From: Clostridiales bacterium
GTDB lineage: Bacteria; Bacillota; Clostridia; Christensenellales; Pumilibacteraceae
DNA length: 56,552 bases
Direction: 5' to 3'
Assembly: GCA_022508465.1 (NCBI GenBank)
Contig: JAFLVB010000003.1
Coordinates: 1 to 56,552 of the forward strand
The translations under genes and the position numbers were made by a program. The notes beneath the pieces are model-generated. The model saw only the letters and a list, made by a program, of their open reading frames with translations, did not search any database and was not told the origin of the DNA. Of the stretch, positions 43,519-52,039 are shown in pieces. Numbering within the stretch: the stretch's first letter is position 1; each line of letters starts with the position of its first letter.

Positions 43519-43579
43519 GTTAAAAGTTTTTTGCTTACTTTTTTACAAAAAAGTAAGTTGCTACATTACTGTAACAACT
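43519..43579 (-). repeat. (T)6 hairpin module joined to an AAGTTG hairpin, behind dnaB
   Basis: CTTACTTTTTT / AAAAAAGTAAG (43534-43557) with AAAAGTTTTTTG beside it, directly followed by a stem AGTTGCTACA / TGTAACAACT (43556-43579). It lies 19 bp beyond the dnaB stop and probably terminates that operon. Confidence 0.6.
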
Positions 43580-43597
43580 CAACTATTTATTATCTCA

Positions 43598-45094
43598 TTA
43601 AAACGGCAATTCTTCGCCGCCGGGCTTTATGCTTAGGATGTCCTCTACCGAGCGCTCCACCGCCGGCTCGCTTGATTCTTCCTTAGTAGGTGCTGCCTGC
43701 GCCGAAGGCACAGCTGCGTCTCTATCCTCAAACGAAACGTAAGGCCCTCTCCAACGCAAGTCGATAGTACCCGTCTGACCGTTACGGTGCTTGGCTACAA
43801 TGAGCTGCACGGCGTTGCGTTCTTCCTCTGTAACGTTCTTATCGCTATCTGCGTACTCACGGTATAAGAACATAATTATGTCTGCGTCCTGCTCTATCGC
43901 ACCGGACTCTCTAAGGTCACTCATTACGGGGACCTTTTCCTTACGCTCTTCGACCTTACGCGAAAGCTGACTGAGTAGCAATATCGGCACATTGAGTTCT
44001 TTAGCCGCAATCTTAAGATTCCTCGTTATATCCGAAATTTCCTGTTGACGGTTTTCGACGCGCTTGCTCGGCGACATAAGCTGAAGATAGTCTATCATAA
44101 CTATATCAAGGCCCTTTTCGCGTTTGAGCTTGCGGCACTTGCTGATTATATCTACCGGCGACGTTGCCGACGTATCGTCTACGAAAATTCCCGCCTTATC
44201 CAGCTTGCTTTTGGCGAGCATAAGGCGCTTCCACTCCGCCTCGTTCATACTTCCAGAATTGGCTTTTGTCATATCGACCTTTGCAACAGAACAAGCCATT
44301 CTTCGCGCAAGCTGTACCGAAGGCATTTCGAGCGAGAACACAGCGGCTTGGAGTGGCACTTTTTTGCCCGTTTCGGTAGTGCGCTCTGCAAACGCGGCAG
44401 ATTGAATAAAGTTCATACCTATACTCGTCTTACCTTGACCGGGACGAGCGGCTATAATTATAAGGTCGCCCTTTTGAAATCCGTTAAGCAAGTTGTCGAG
44501 CTGCTTGAACCCTGTGGGAATGCCGCGGAATGCAAGCGGATCGCGCTCCACCTGCTCCATATGCTCTATCGCCTCATTGAGCGAATCGGAAATAGGTTTA
44601 AGCGAGTTATGAGTATTGCTTTCGCCGAGAGCAAAAACCTCCTTTTCTGCAAAGGAGAGTGCATCCTCTTCGCCCGAATAAGCAACGTTTGCTATTTTAT
44701 TAGCCGTGTTTATCAGTTTACGACGCTGGCTGTTTTGCTTTACTATGTCGAGATAGTAGACATAGTTGGCTGCCGACGGCAAAATGTTACTCAGCGAGCT
44801 GACGTAGTTAATGCCGCCCACCGCCTCCATAGTGCCAAGCTTTTCGAGCTCTTGCACAAGTGTCACTATGTCTATAGGCTTGTTGTCGGCATAGACATTC
44901 TTCATTGCCTCAAAGATGTTTTGATGAGCGTGGCTGTAAAAATCTTCGGGCGATAAATTAGACAAAATTTCGTTGGGGACATACTCGTCAATAAGGACGC
45001 AGCATAGCACCGCCTGTTCCGCCTCGTTGTTTTGCGGCATTATCTTGCCTTTGACATTGGGATGTACTTTATTCTCTTTTTCCTTAGTTGCCAT
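43598..45094 (-). CDS. dnaB: Replicative DNA helicase DnaB
   Basis: A 498-residue hexameric helicase. The N-terminal domain begins PQNNEAEQAVLCCVL; the RecA-like domain carries Walker A ARPGQGKTSIG, Walker B DIVMIDYLQLM, and QLSRKVEERKEKVPVMSDLRESGAIEQDAD. The tail after about 460 is low complexity. The ATG at 45094 (MATKEKE) follows GGAG and overlaps the lipoprotein gene by 11 bp; 15 earlier codons are not used. It would be loaded by the DnaI-like protein encoded at 53455. Confidence 0.95.
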   Translation of the reverse strand: MATKEKENKVHPNVKGKIMPQNNEAEQAVLCCVLIDEYVPNEILSNLSPEDFYSHAHQNIFEAMKNVYADNKPIDIVTLVQELEKLGTMEAVGGINYVSSLSNILPSAANYVYYLDIVKQNSQRRKLINTANKIANVAYSGEEDALSFAEKEVFALGESNTHNSLKPISDSLNEAIEHMEQVERDPLAFRGIPTGFKQLDNLLNGFQKGDLIIIAARPGQGKTSIGMNFIQSAAFAERTTETGKKVPLQAAVFSLEMPSVQLARRMACSVAKVDMTKANSGSMNEAEWKRLMLAKSKLDKAGIFVDDTSATSPVDIISKCRKLKREKGLDIVMIDYLQLMSPSKRVENRQQEISDITRNLKIAAKELNVPILLLSQLSRKVEERKEKVPVMSDLRESGAIEQDADIIMFLYREYADSDKNVTEEERNAVQLIVAKHRNGQTGTIDLRWRGPYVSFEDRDAAVPSAQAAPTKEESSEPAVERSVEDILSIKPGGEELPF

Positions 45095-46100
45095 TGTCGT
45101 TCTCCATAGAGGTGGCCTGTACGTCCTGATATTCTTCAATAGAAATTTGTCCGTCTACAACATTAACTATGTTATTTGCAGCTGAGTTATTTTCATTATC
45201 TACCTTTTCGGCTGTTACTTGTCTGAACACACTATGGTCGACTTTTTTGCTTTTATTTACCAAAAACAATATGACTACCACCGCAGATCCAAGCAAAATA
45301 GGGACAATATACCAGCCGGGCGCCATTGCCTCAATACTAAGGCTAAACGAGGTAAAGTCGTAATCTTCCCCCGCCTGCCACATAAGGCAACTGAGCATAC
45401 CATAGTCACTATCGTCTAAGGACAGTATTGTTTTTTCCACCCATATAGCATCTTTTGCCTCGATATTGGCTCCGCCAAAGTAGTACCTAAGCCTTACCGC
45501 ATCGGGGTCGATTATATAAATTCCAAAATAATCTTCCGAAAAACTTCCAAGATTGTTGTTAAGCCACACCCGAATTGTTACATCCACATTGCTGCGCAAG
45601 CTGTTTATCCAAGACGGGACGGTTAGCGTATAATCTCTACCGTAGTAAAAGAAACCGTAATGGGCCTCATCGCCTATAAGGGTCACTTCTTCACTTGGAA
45701 TCATTCTAAAACAATAATATGTGTACTCGCTTTTGGGCGCAGAGTCACCATATAAAAAATAGTTGGGGACATTAAAACTCCCTATATAGAATACTCCCAG
45801 TCCCAACTTATTGCTAAGTTCGCCTTCCAAACTAATTGCCATATCTTCATCTAACAATGGTTCGCCGGCTAAATTTCTAAGACCAATTTGGAGCTCATAC
45901 TTAATACTGCTACCATTATCATCTTCGTAAATATATGATACAACCTCGATACTAAGCGCAGAATAATAAAAGACATCATTGTCTCTTTCATTCGACCTGT
46001 ACTCGAGGTCATCCTCGTACGTCGTGCTCAACAAGAGCGAGCACGACGACAAGGCAAGCGCCAATAAAACAATAGCGAAAATAGCAAAGAATTTTTTCAT
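45084..46100 (-). CDS. Lipoprotein with C-terminal membrane anchor, unknown function
   Basis: A 338-residue exported protein. The signal peptide has lipobox ALSSC (Cys20). An extracytoplasmic domain of about 240 residues follows, rich in Tyr and acidic residues with beta-strand character, then a membrane helix (about 265-285) and a ~50-residue cytoplasmic tail. This lipid-plus-transmembrane layout is unusual. No family recognised. It lies between pepF and dnaB, overlapping pepF by one base (TAATG) and dnaB by 11 bp, so all three are co-transcribed. Confidence 0.75.
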   Translation of the reverse strand: MKKFFAIFAIVLLALALSSCSLLLSTTYEDDLEYRSNERDNDVFYYSALSIEVVSYIYEDDNGSSIKYELQIGLRNLAGEPLLDEDMAISLEGELSNKLGLGVFYIGSFNVPNYFLYGDSAPKSEYTYYCFRMIPSEEVTLIGDEAHYGFFYYGRDYTLTVPSWINSLRSNVDVTIRVWLNNNLGSFSEDYFGIYIIDPDAVRLRYYFGGANIEAKDAIWVEKTILSLDDSDYGMLSCLMWQAGEDYDFTSFSLSIEAMAPGWYIVPILLGSAVVVILFLVNKSKKVDHSVFRQVTAEKVDNENNSAANNIVNVVDGQISIEEYQDVQATSMENDNGN

Positions 46101-47869
46101 TAAATCTCCTTTTCAAGAAGCTTCAAGGTATCGTTAAATTCCTTCATTGCAACCTCGTAAGGATGCTTGGTCGCAAGATCGACGCCGGCATTCTTTAAGA
46201 TGTTGTACGGGCTGTCGCTGCCGCCTGCGCAAAGGAATTTCTTATAGCGCTCCACATTTTTGGGGTCTGCCAAAATACTGTTAACAATATTGATAGCACT
46301 TGTAATACCCGTAGCATACTTGTATACATAGAATGAATTATAAAAGTGCGGTATGCGCGCCCACTCGTAACGAATATCGTCATCGTGTGTTACAGCATCG
46401 CCGTAATACTTCTTGTTAAGCGCATAGTATTCTTCGCTTAATGAATCAACAGTAAGCGGTTTGCCGTTTAGCTCCATATCGTGAGCTATCTTTTCAAATT
46501 CTGCAAACATTGTTTGACGGAACAATGTTGTACGGAACATATCAATGTAGTACGAAAGCAAATACTTCTTTAAGAGTTTATCCTCCACCGTAGAAATAAG
46601 ATGCTTTAAGAGGAACACTTCGTTGACGGTAGATGCAACCTCTGCAACAAAGATCTGATATTGCGACTTATTAAGTCCCCAGGTTTTATTTGAATAGTAG
46701 GTATGCATTGCATGACCGAGCTCATGCGCTATGGTGAATACGTCATGCGTCGTTTGCGAGTAGTTAAGGAGTACATACGGGTGAACGCCGTAGCAGCCCC
46801 AGCTGTAAGCACCGCTGCGCTTGCCCTCGTTTTCCATAACGTCGATCCAGCCATGGTCTCTTGCTTCACGCAAAAGCGAAGCATATTCCTCGCCGAGCGG
46901 CTTAAGTCCCTTTATAACAAGTTCGTATGCGTCCTCATAGCTGAGCTTAAGGTCGGCATTTTCAAAGATGGCAACGCTGAGGTCGTACATATGCATTTCT
47001 TTATAGCCAAGCGCCTTTTTTCTCAGCTCCATATACTTGTGCATAACACTCGTATTTTCGTCAACGGCATTTATAAGCTGATTATAAACATCCTTGGGTA
47101 CGTTGTCACCAAAGAGCGATTGTTGCAAACAATCCTCGTATCCGCGCGCCCTTGCGTAGAAGTTATCCTTCTTTACACTACCCGCATAGGTGTTGCAAAT
47201 TGTATTAATGAGCTTTTTGTATGCACCGTACATTCCTTGGAATGCGCTCTCTCTTAAACTTTTGTCCGAGCTTTGCAAGAACAAACCGTAGTTGCCATGA
47301 GTAAGTTTTACGTCCCCATCGGGTGTTTTGATTGTGGGCATGGGCAACTCTACATTGTTGATTGTGGTAAAGATTTCGCTGTAATTGCCGGTAGCCTGAC
47401 TTGCCATCGAAAGCAACTTTTCCTCTTTGTCCGACAAGATATACTTTTTGGCTCTGACGATCTCTTTGAGCATAAAGTCGAACGGCTCAAAGTCCTTGTC
47501 CGATATAACATCGCTGAGATATTCTTCGCTAAGCGAGGATATTTCGCTGTTCATATAAGAGGTTGCTGTGGACAGTCTTATCATAAGTCCCATTGCCTTG
47601 TCAGTAAATGCAATGTACTTTTGAACGCTACCGTCCTGATCGCGACGCATACGCGCATAGCAGTACATACGTCCTATCAAAGTATCAACCTTTTCGTTGC
47701 ACTCAAGGCATTCTTTAAGCATTTTTTTATCTCCAAGCTTGCCTTCGTAGCTCTTGAGCTGCGACTCATAGCTTGCGATTTCGTTATAAAGCTTTTCCCA
47801 TTCTTCGTCGGTGGAAACTATGTCTTCCAGTCTCCACTTGTATTTGTCTGCAATTTCGTTTCTTTTCAT
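46100..47869 (-). CDS. pepF: Oligoendopeptidase F
   Basis: A 589-residue M3B metallopeptidase that cleaves short peptides in the cytoplasm. The zinc motif HELGHAMHTYYS holds the two histidines and Glu; the third ligand is in FVAEVASTVNEVFLL. The N-terminal helical lobe and the C-terminal MFAEFEKIAHDM region fit the family. Length typical (about 600). Own promoter and GGAG before the ATG; followed by the lipoprotein gene with a one-base overlap. Confidence 0.93.
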   Translation of the reverse strand: MKRNEIADKYKWRLEDIVSTDEEWEKLYNEIASYESQLKSYEGKLGDKKMLKECLECNEKVDTLIGRMYCYARMRRDQDGSVQKYIAFTDKAMGLMIRLSTATSYMNSEISSLSEEYLSDVISDKDFEPFDFMLKEIVRAKKYILSDKEEKLLSMASQATGNYSEIFTTINNVELPMPTIKTPDGDVKLTHGNYGLFLQSSDKSLRESAFQGMYGAYKKLINTICNTYAGSVKKDNFYARARGYEDCLQQSLFGDNVPKDVYNQLINAVDENTSVMHKYMELRKKALGYKEMHMYDLSVAIFENADLKLSYEDAYELVIKGLKPLGEEYASLLREARDHGWIDVMENEGKRSGAYSWGCYGVHPYVLLNYSQTTHDVFTIAHELGHAMHTYYSNKTWGLNKSQYQIFVAEVASTVNEVFLLKHLISTVEDKLLKKYLLSYYIDMFRTTLFRQTMFAEFEKIAHDMELNGKPLTVDSLSEEYYALNKKYYGDAVTHDDDIRYEWARIPHFYNSFYVYKYATGITSAINIVNSILADPKNVERYKKFLCAGGSDSPYNILKNAGVDLATKHPYEVAMKEFNDTLKLLEKEI

Positions 47870-47898
47870 AGTATACTCCTAAATAAAGATTTAATATA

Positions 47899-47927
47899 AT
47901 TTTACCACGTTTTTCCTTTTTGAGCAA
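47899..47927 (-). promoter_or_regulatory. Promoter of the pepF-lipoprotein-dnaB operon
   Basis: Minus-strand TTGCTC (47927-47922), 17 bp, TAAAAT (47904-47899). Confidence 0.5.
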
Positions 47928-47951
47928 GCGTTTTTGATAAATTTATTTATC

Positions 47952-50633
47952 TTAGTCAGACCTTTCCACTCTGCTGCCGTGATCGGGTCCGGAGGGCAAA
48001 ACATTGATTTTGTCAAAAATTCTGTCGGTGAGCTCCGACCTGTGCGTAACTACGCCCACAAGCGTGTCGTTAGAAAGCGCAACCAGCGCGTTAACGACGG
48101 TATCGAGCGAGTTAGAATCGAGCGTACCGAAGCCCTCGTCAAGGAAGAAAAATTCGTATGTCTTGTACCGAGCTATCTCGCGCGAAATGGCTATTGCCAG
48201 CGAGAGCGAAGCGAGGAATGTCTCGCCGCCGGATAGCGTCCCCGCTTTGCGCTCGAGGCCTCCCGCCAAAAAGTCCTTGACAAAGAACTCCCCGTCCATG
48301 TATTCGAGCGTATATTTACCACCCGTTATGTCATTCAAGACGAGCGATGCCGCCGCCGTAAACTGCAAAATGTACTCCTCGGCAATGTACTCGATAAACT
48401 TGTCACCCGACACAAGTTTGTATATGTCGGCATAAATATCATACATTTTCTTTTTGTCCGCTTTGTCCGCCTCTAAACTGCGCTTACGCTCAAGATTTAG
48501 CTTTAAGACTTCGAGTTCCTTTTCGCTTGCCGCAATTTTTGCGATAAGCTCCTCGCGCTCTTTTGTAAGCTTTTCGGCAGTTTCCTTCTTTTCCTGCAAG
48601 ATTTTGCCGTCGAACGCAGGCTTGTTTGTCGCCTCGTTTTTGAGCATATTGACAGTCGCTTCGACTGCCGCACATTGCGCGGTCAAGTCGTCACGTGTCG
48701 CCTCTTGGCTTTTTAAAAGGTCTGTCAGCCTGTCCGCTTCGGTGGTGTAAAAAGATAGCTTTTCGCTGTTTTTACAAAGTTCTTCTTCGCTGACGATAAG
48801 GCGCTCGTTGATCACATTTTGTAATTTATTAGCCTCCTCGCCTTCCTTAATTCCGTCGGCTTTAATGCGAGCTGCCTTTTCTGACGCAGCTTGATGCTTT
48901 TGCGCCGCAACCTTTTCCTCGCCTTCGGCCTTAGTGAGTTTGTTTTGAATGTCACACGCCTCGGCAGCGAGTTTTGTAAGCGCGTCTGTTTTATCCGGCT
49001 GTTTGATTATCTGCCTATACTTATTTAGAGTTTGCTCCGCCTCGCTTAGCTTGCCTTGCGCCTCTAATAAAAGCTTTTTGCTTTCGTCTACAAGAGTGTT
49101 AAACGAATAGCTGTTGTTTTTTATGGTGTTATATTTGCTATCTGCCTCGATTAGTTCAAGCTCCTTTTGAGCGAGCAATTCTGCCACCTTGCTAAAATTC
49201 GGCTCCATATTATGATGAGCCACTCTTCCGCCACAAACAGGACACACGTCCCCCTCTTTTAGCCCTTGTCGGATGAACCGAGCAGCTTCGGCGCGCTGCT
49301 CATCTTCGCGCTTTTGCTTTAGCTCGTCCACCTCTTTTTTTAGAACTGCGCGCACTTCATCGGCAGCGCTGAGGCTCTTGATTGCAGCCGCCGCCTTTTC
49401 GCTCTCTAACTTGACTTTGGCTGACAATTCGTCTACTTTTTTGTCGCAATCTGCATAAGTCTTTTGTGCGGCAGACATCTCCATAGATAGCCTATCCGCT
49501 TTGGACTTTATGTCGAATACATCACAGTACCCGCCTTTTTCGCCAAAATCGGCAATTAAGAATATGTCGGATAAGCGCGAACTTAACATAGTATTTAGTT
49601 TTCGCACTTTTTCGCTCGTTTCCGCTAATTCTTTCTCGTATTTTTGCGCCTCGAAGTTTGCCGCCTTCCACTCAGACCTTAATCTGTCTATCGACTTTTT
49701 TCGATTATTAAGCTGCTCTATAAGACTTGCTAAATCCTTTGTGCGCTGAGCAATAAGCTCGTACTCCGCTTTAAGCCGCGTCGCCTCCTTTAACTGCTCA
49801 TTTGTTGCGGCTACATTATCGCGCGAATTAGCCAAACGGCTTTGTAACTCCTTAGCCTTTTGCTGCTCGACAGTTAGCCTTTGCTCTGCCTCTACACATT
49901 TGTCAAATATACGTTTAAGCTCATTGAGCTGAGCAATCTCCTCCGATAGTTTACTCTCAGCTTCGGCGATCTCATCAATGCGTTTTTTGCTACCCCGTAT
50001 GCCCTTTTCGGTCTCTGCTACGGCGGCAGCGGTAACATCTTTAAGCTCGTTAAGTTGCTCGGAAATACTATCAAGCTTCGTCTTAGTTTCCCTCATTTTG
50101 GTATTAAACTTGCTGCCAAGCTCTCTGTACTTATGCAACTTAAACAGGTTGCTCACCGTGACATTGCGCTCGGCTTTACCCGCCGTAAGAAACTTAGCGA
50201 ACTTGCCCTGTTCCAAAATAACGACCTGTGTAAAGTCGTCACGCGTCAAGCCTATCATAGCGGCAAGCGCTTCGTTTACGGAGTTAGTCTGCTCGGCAAT
50301 AGTCTCGCCGGTAGTAAGGTTAATTAGTTTTGCGCGGCTCCCCGCATTGCGACTAAGCGTCCTTGTCACCTCAAAGGTCTGGCGCTCACCCTCCACCGTA
50401 GTCTCGAATACAAGCACGATTTCGGCTTTGTCCCGCCTTAAATTTATGTAGTCGCTCATAACCGAAGTGCGTTTATTTGAACCGTAAAGTGCAATGATAA
50501 TGCAGTCCAAAATGGTGGTTTTTCCGCTACCCGTGTCGCCGTTTATGCAAAAAAGACCATCAAACCTAAAGTCGACTTCCTGCCTGTCGTAAAAGCTGTT
50601 TATGCCGTCTATTACAAGGGATATCGGTTTCAT
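47952..50633 (-). CDS. sbcC: SbcC nuclease ATPase subunit
   Basis: An 893-residue SMC-like ATPase. Walker A GDTGSGKTTILD is at the N-terminus; two coiled-coil arms flank a zinc hook CPVCGG near residue 470; the C-terminal signature LSGGETFLASLSLA and Walker B FFLDEGFGTLD complete the ATPase. It works with SbcD to process hairpins and double-strand breaks. Shorter than E. coli SbcC (1,048) through shorter coiled coils. Start overlaps the sbcD stop by 4 bp (ATGA). Confidence 0.93.
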   Translation of the reverse strand: MKPISLVIDGINSFYDRQEVDFRFDGLFCINGDTGSGKTTILDCIIIALYGSNKRTSVMSDYINLRRDKAEIVLVFETTVEGERQTFEVTRTLSRNAGSRAKLINLTTGETIAEQTNSVNEALAAMIGLTRDDFTQVVILEQGKFAKFLTAGKAERNVTVSNLFKLHKYRELGSKFNTKMRETKTKLDSISEQLNELKDVTAAAVAETEKGIRGSKKRIDEIAEAESKLSEEIAQLNELKRIFDKCVEAEQRLTVEQQKAKELQSRLANSRDNVAATNEQLKEATRLKAEYELIAQRTKDLASLIEQLNNRKKSIDRLRSEWKAANFEAQKYEKELAETSEKVRKLNTMLSSRLSDIFLIADFGEKGGYCDVFDIKSKADRLSMEMSAAQKTYADCDKKVDELSAKVKLESEKAAAAIKSLSAADEVRAVLKKEVDELKQKREDEQRAEAARFIRQGLKEGDVCPVCGGRVAHHNMEPNFSKVAELLAQKELELIEADSKYNTIKNNSYSFNTLVDESKKLLLEAQGKLSEAEQTLNKYRQIIKQPDKTDALTKLAAEACDIQNKLTKAEGEEKVAAQKHQAASEKAARIKADGIKEGEEANKLQNVINERLIVSEEELCKNSEKLSFYTTEADRLTDLLKSQEATRDDLTAQCAAVEATVNMLKNEATNKPAFDGKILQEKKETAEKLTKEREELIAKIAASEKELEVLKLNLERKRSLEADKADKKKMYDIYADIYKLVSGDKFIEYIAEEYILQFTAAASLVLNDITGGKYTLEYMDGEFFVKDFLAGGLERKAGTLSGGETFLASLSLAIAISREIARYKTYEFFFLDEGFGTLDSNSLDTVVNALVALSNDTLVGVVTHRSELTDRIFDKINVLPSGPDHGSRVERSD

Positions 50634-51736
50634 GAAACCACCTCCAAAAACGCCTTTAACGTTTCCTCGCTCGGCGAAACGCCACGCACCGCCTTGTAGT
50701 ACGCGTCAAAGATCTCGGCATCGGTCTGCTCGCGCCTTTTAAGCACCTCGCGCTTTATGCTCTTGTTGATAACCGTGAGCTTTGCTAAACACCCATTGTC
50801 CCTTATCTTTTCCGCCTCGGACGGTTTTAGCGGCACCATGCTTTCGTAAATCAGCTCGGCATAACAATCACTTAGCTTGTCAAGCTCTGCCATTGCGCCC
50901 GCAAAGTCGGAAGCATACAACCTAACCAGCTTTTTGCCGCTTTTGATGGGGTGATGAGTCACCTGCTTAGTCGCGCTGTTGTAAACTATAAACTCTTTGT
51001 CATCGCTCTCGTCAAAATGATATTTTAAGAGACTGCCGCTATAAAACGCGTTTTTGCTCCTCGACACGCATTGCGGCTTGTGAATATGCCCGAGCGCGCT
51101 GTAATGCGCCATGGGCAAAACCTCCTTAGTGAGCATCACGGCGTTGCCCGGGCGTTCGTCACTCATAAGACAGCCGTCCATAAAAAGATGGGACGCAAAA
51201 ATATTGATGCCGGTATTATCAAAACACTCGGTACATTTGGCTATAAGCGCCGCCGCGAACTCCGGATAACTCTCATACTGACCGGGGAACAGCTTGTCCA
51301 TACGACTGCGCGACGGAAATGGCAACGCGGCAAGGTTAAGCCTTTCGCCGCGCCCGGTAAAGCGCAGCCAGCCAAAGCCGCCTGTCATCACATCGGTATC
51401 AATACGAGTGTTGTCCAAGCCACCTATAAGATATATGCCCGACGTCTTTGCTACGGCGAATGGTGCGGCAAGTCTATCGGCGTCGTCATGATTGCCTGCA
51501 ATAACTACAACCGGACGATTTTTGGCGAGCTTGACTGCAGCCTTATAAAAAAGCTCTTCTGCCTCGGCGGACGGAACTGCGGTATCAAAGACATCGCCTG
51601 CCACAATAACAATGTCGGCTTTTTCGCGGTCGCAAAGCTCGTTAAGCTCGTCGAGCGCAGCTTCTTGCTCGGATAGTCTCAGCTTGTTTTCCAGCCTCTT
51701 GCCGAGATGCCAATCGGCGGTATGAACAATCTTCAT
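50630..51736 (-). CDS. sbcD: SbcD exonuclease subunit
   Basis: A 368-residue Mre11-type nuclease. Metal-binding motifs: HTADWHLGK, VAGDVFDTA, AGNHDDADRL and ALGHIHKPQ. Pairs with SbcC in the same operon, with ATGA overlap. RBS AAGGAGC before the ATG. A TATAAT box at 51847-51852 about 110 bp upstream lies in sequence related to the CPBP promoter region. Confidence 0.93.
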   Translation of the reverse strand: MKIVHTADWHLGKRLENKLRLSEQEAALDELNELCDREKADIVIVAGDVFDTAVPSAEAEELFYKAAVKLAKNRPVVVIAGNHDDADRLAAPFAVAKTSGIYLIGGLDNTRIDTDVMTGGFGWLRFTGRGERLNLAALPFPSRSRMDKLFPGQYESYPEFAAALIAKCTECFDNTGINIFASHLFMDGCLMSDERPGNAVMLTKEVLPMAHYSALGHIHKPQCVSRSKNAFYSGSLLKYHFDESDDKEFIVYNSATKQVTHHPIKSGKKLVRLYASDFAGAMAELDKLSDCYAELIYESMVPLKPSEAEKIRDNGCLAKLTVINKSIKREVLKRREQTDAEIFDAYYKAVRGVSPSEETLKAFLEVVS

Positions 51737-51846
51737 ATTAGCTCCTTTTTTGTATGTATATTATCGCCAAGCTACAATATGTTGTGCGCGAATTTTTGGT
51801 ACATTTTTCGCTTGAAAAAAATCGCGTTTTATGTTAGTATATGTAT

Positions 51847-51898
51847 ATTATACAGCAAACAAAAATGCTTGCTTGCAATGGCATTTTTTGCGCCCGCC
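51847..51898 (-). promoter_or_regulatory. Promoter-proximal duplicated module upstream of sbcD
   Basis: TATAAT on the minus strand (51852-51847) and a following CAAAAATG ... TTGCAATGGCATTTTT ... GCGCC stretch, similar to 23911-23957 upstream of the CPBP-rlmH genes. The box spacing to a -35 is less clean here (about 20 bp). Confidence 0.4.
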
Positions 51899-51899
51899 T

Positions 51900-51937
51900 G
51901 TTACTTTTTTGTAAAAAAGTAACCAAAAAACTTTTAA
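51900..51937 (+). repeat. GTTAC(T)6 hairpin module
   Basis: Perfect stem GTTACTTTTTT / AAAAAAGTAAC with a 2-base spacer, then CAAAAAACTTTTAA. It lies in the ~300 bp divergent spacer between sbcD and dnaD, so here it does not follow any gene end. Confidence 0.6.
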
Positions 51938-52039
51938 ACTGGAGCTGCCATTTTCTACATAGGCACGCAGTGCCCTTGCAATTGTATTATACAACTTATA
52001 ACGTATTTAAGCAAGTCTTTTTTGTCCCGAGGAATTATA

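Larger units (their letters stand above)
43263..43597. other. Intergenic region with stacked hairpin repeats
   Basis: 335 bp between the small membrane protein and dnaB. It holds a truncated copy of the CCGTCACTACG palindrome near 43409, an AAGTTG hairpin (43474-43499), the (T)6 hairpin module (43519-43557) and another AAGTTG hairpin (43556-43579). No ORF with a ribosome binding site. Confidence 0.6.
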
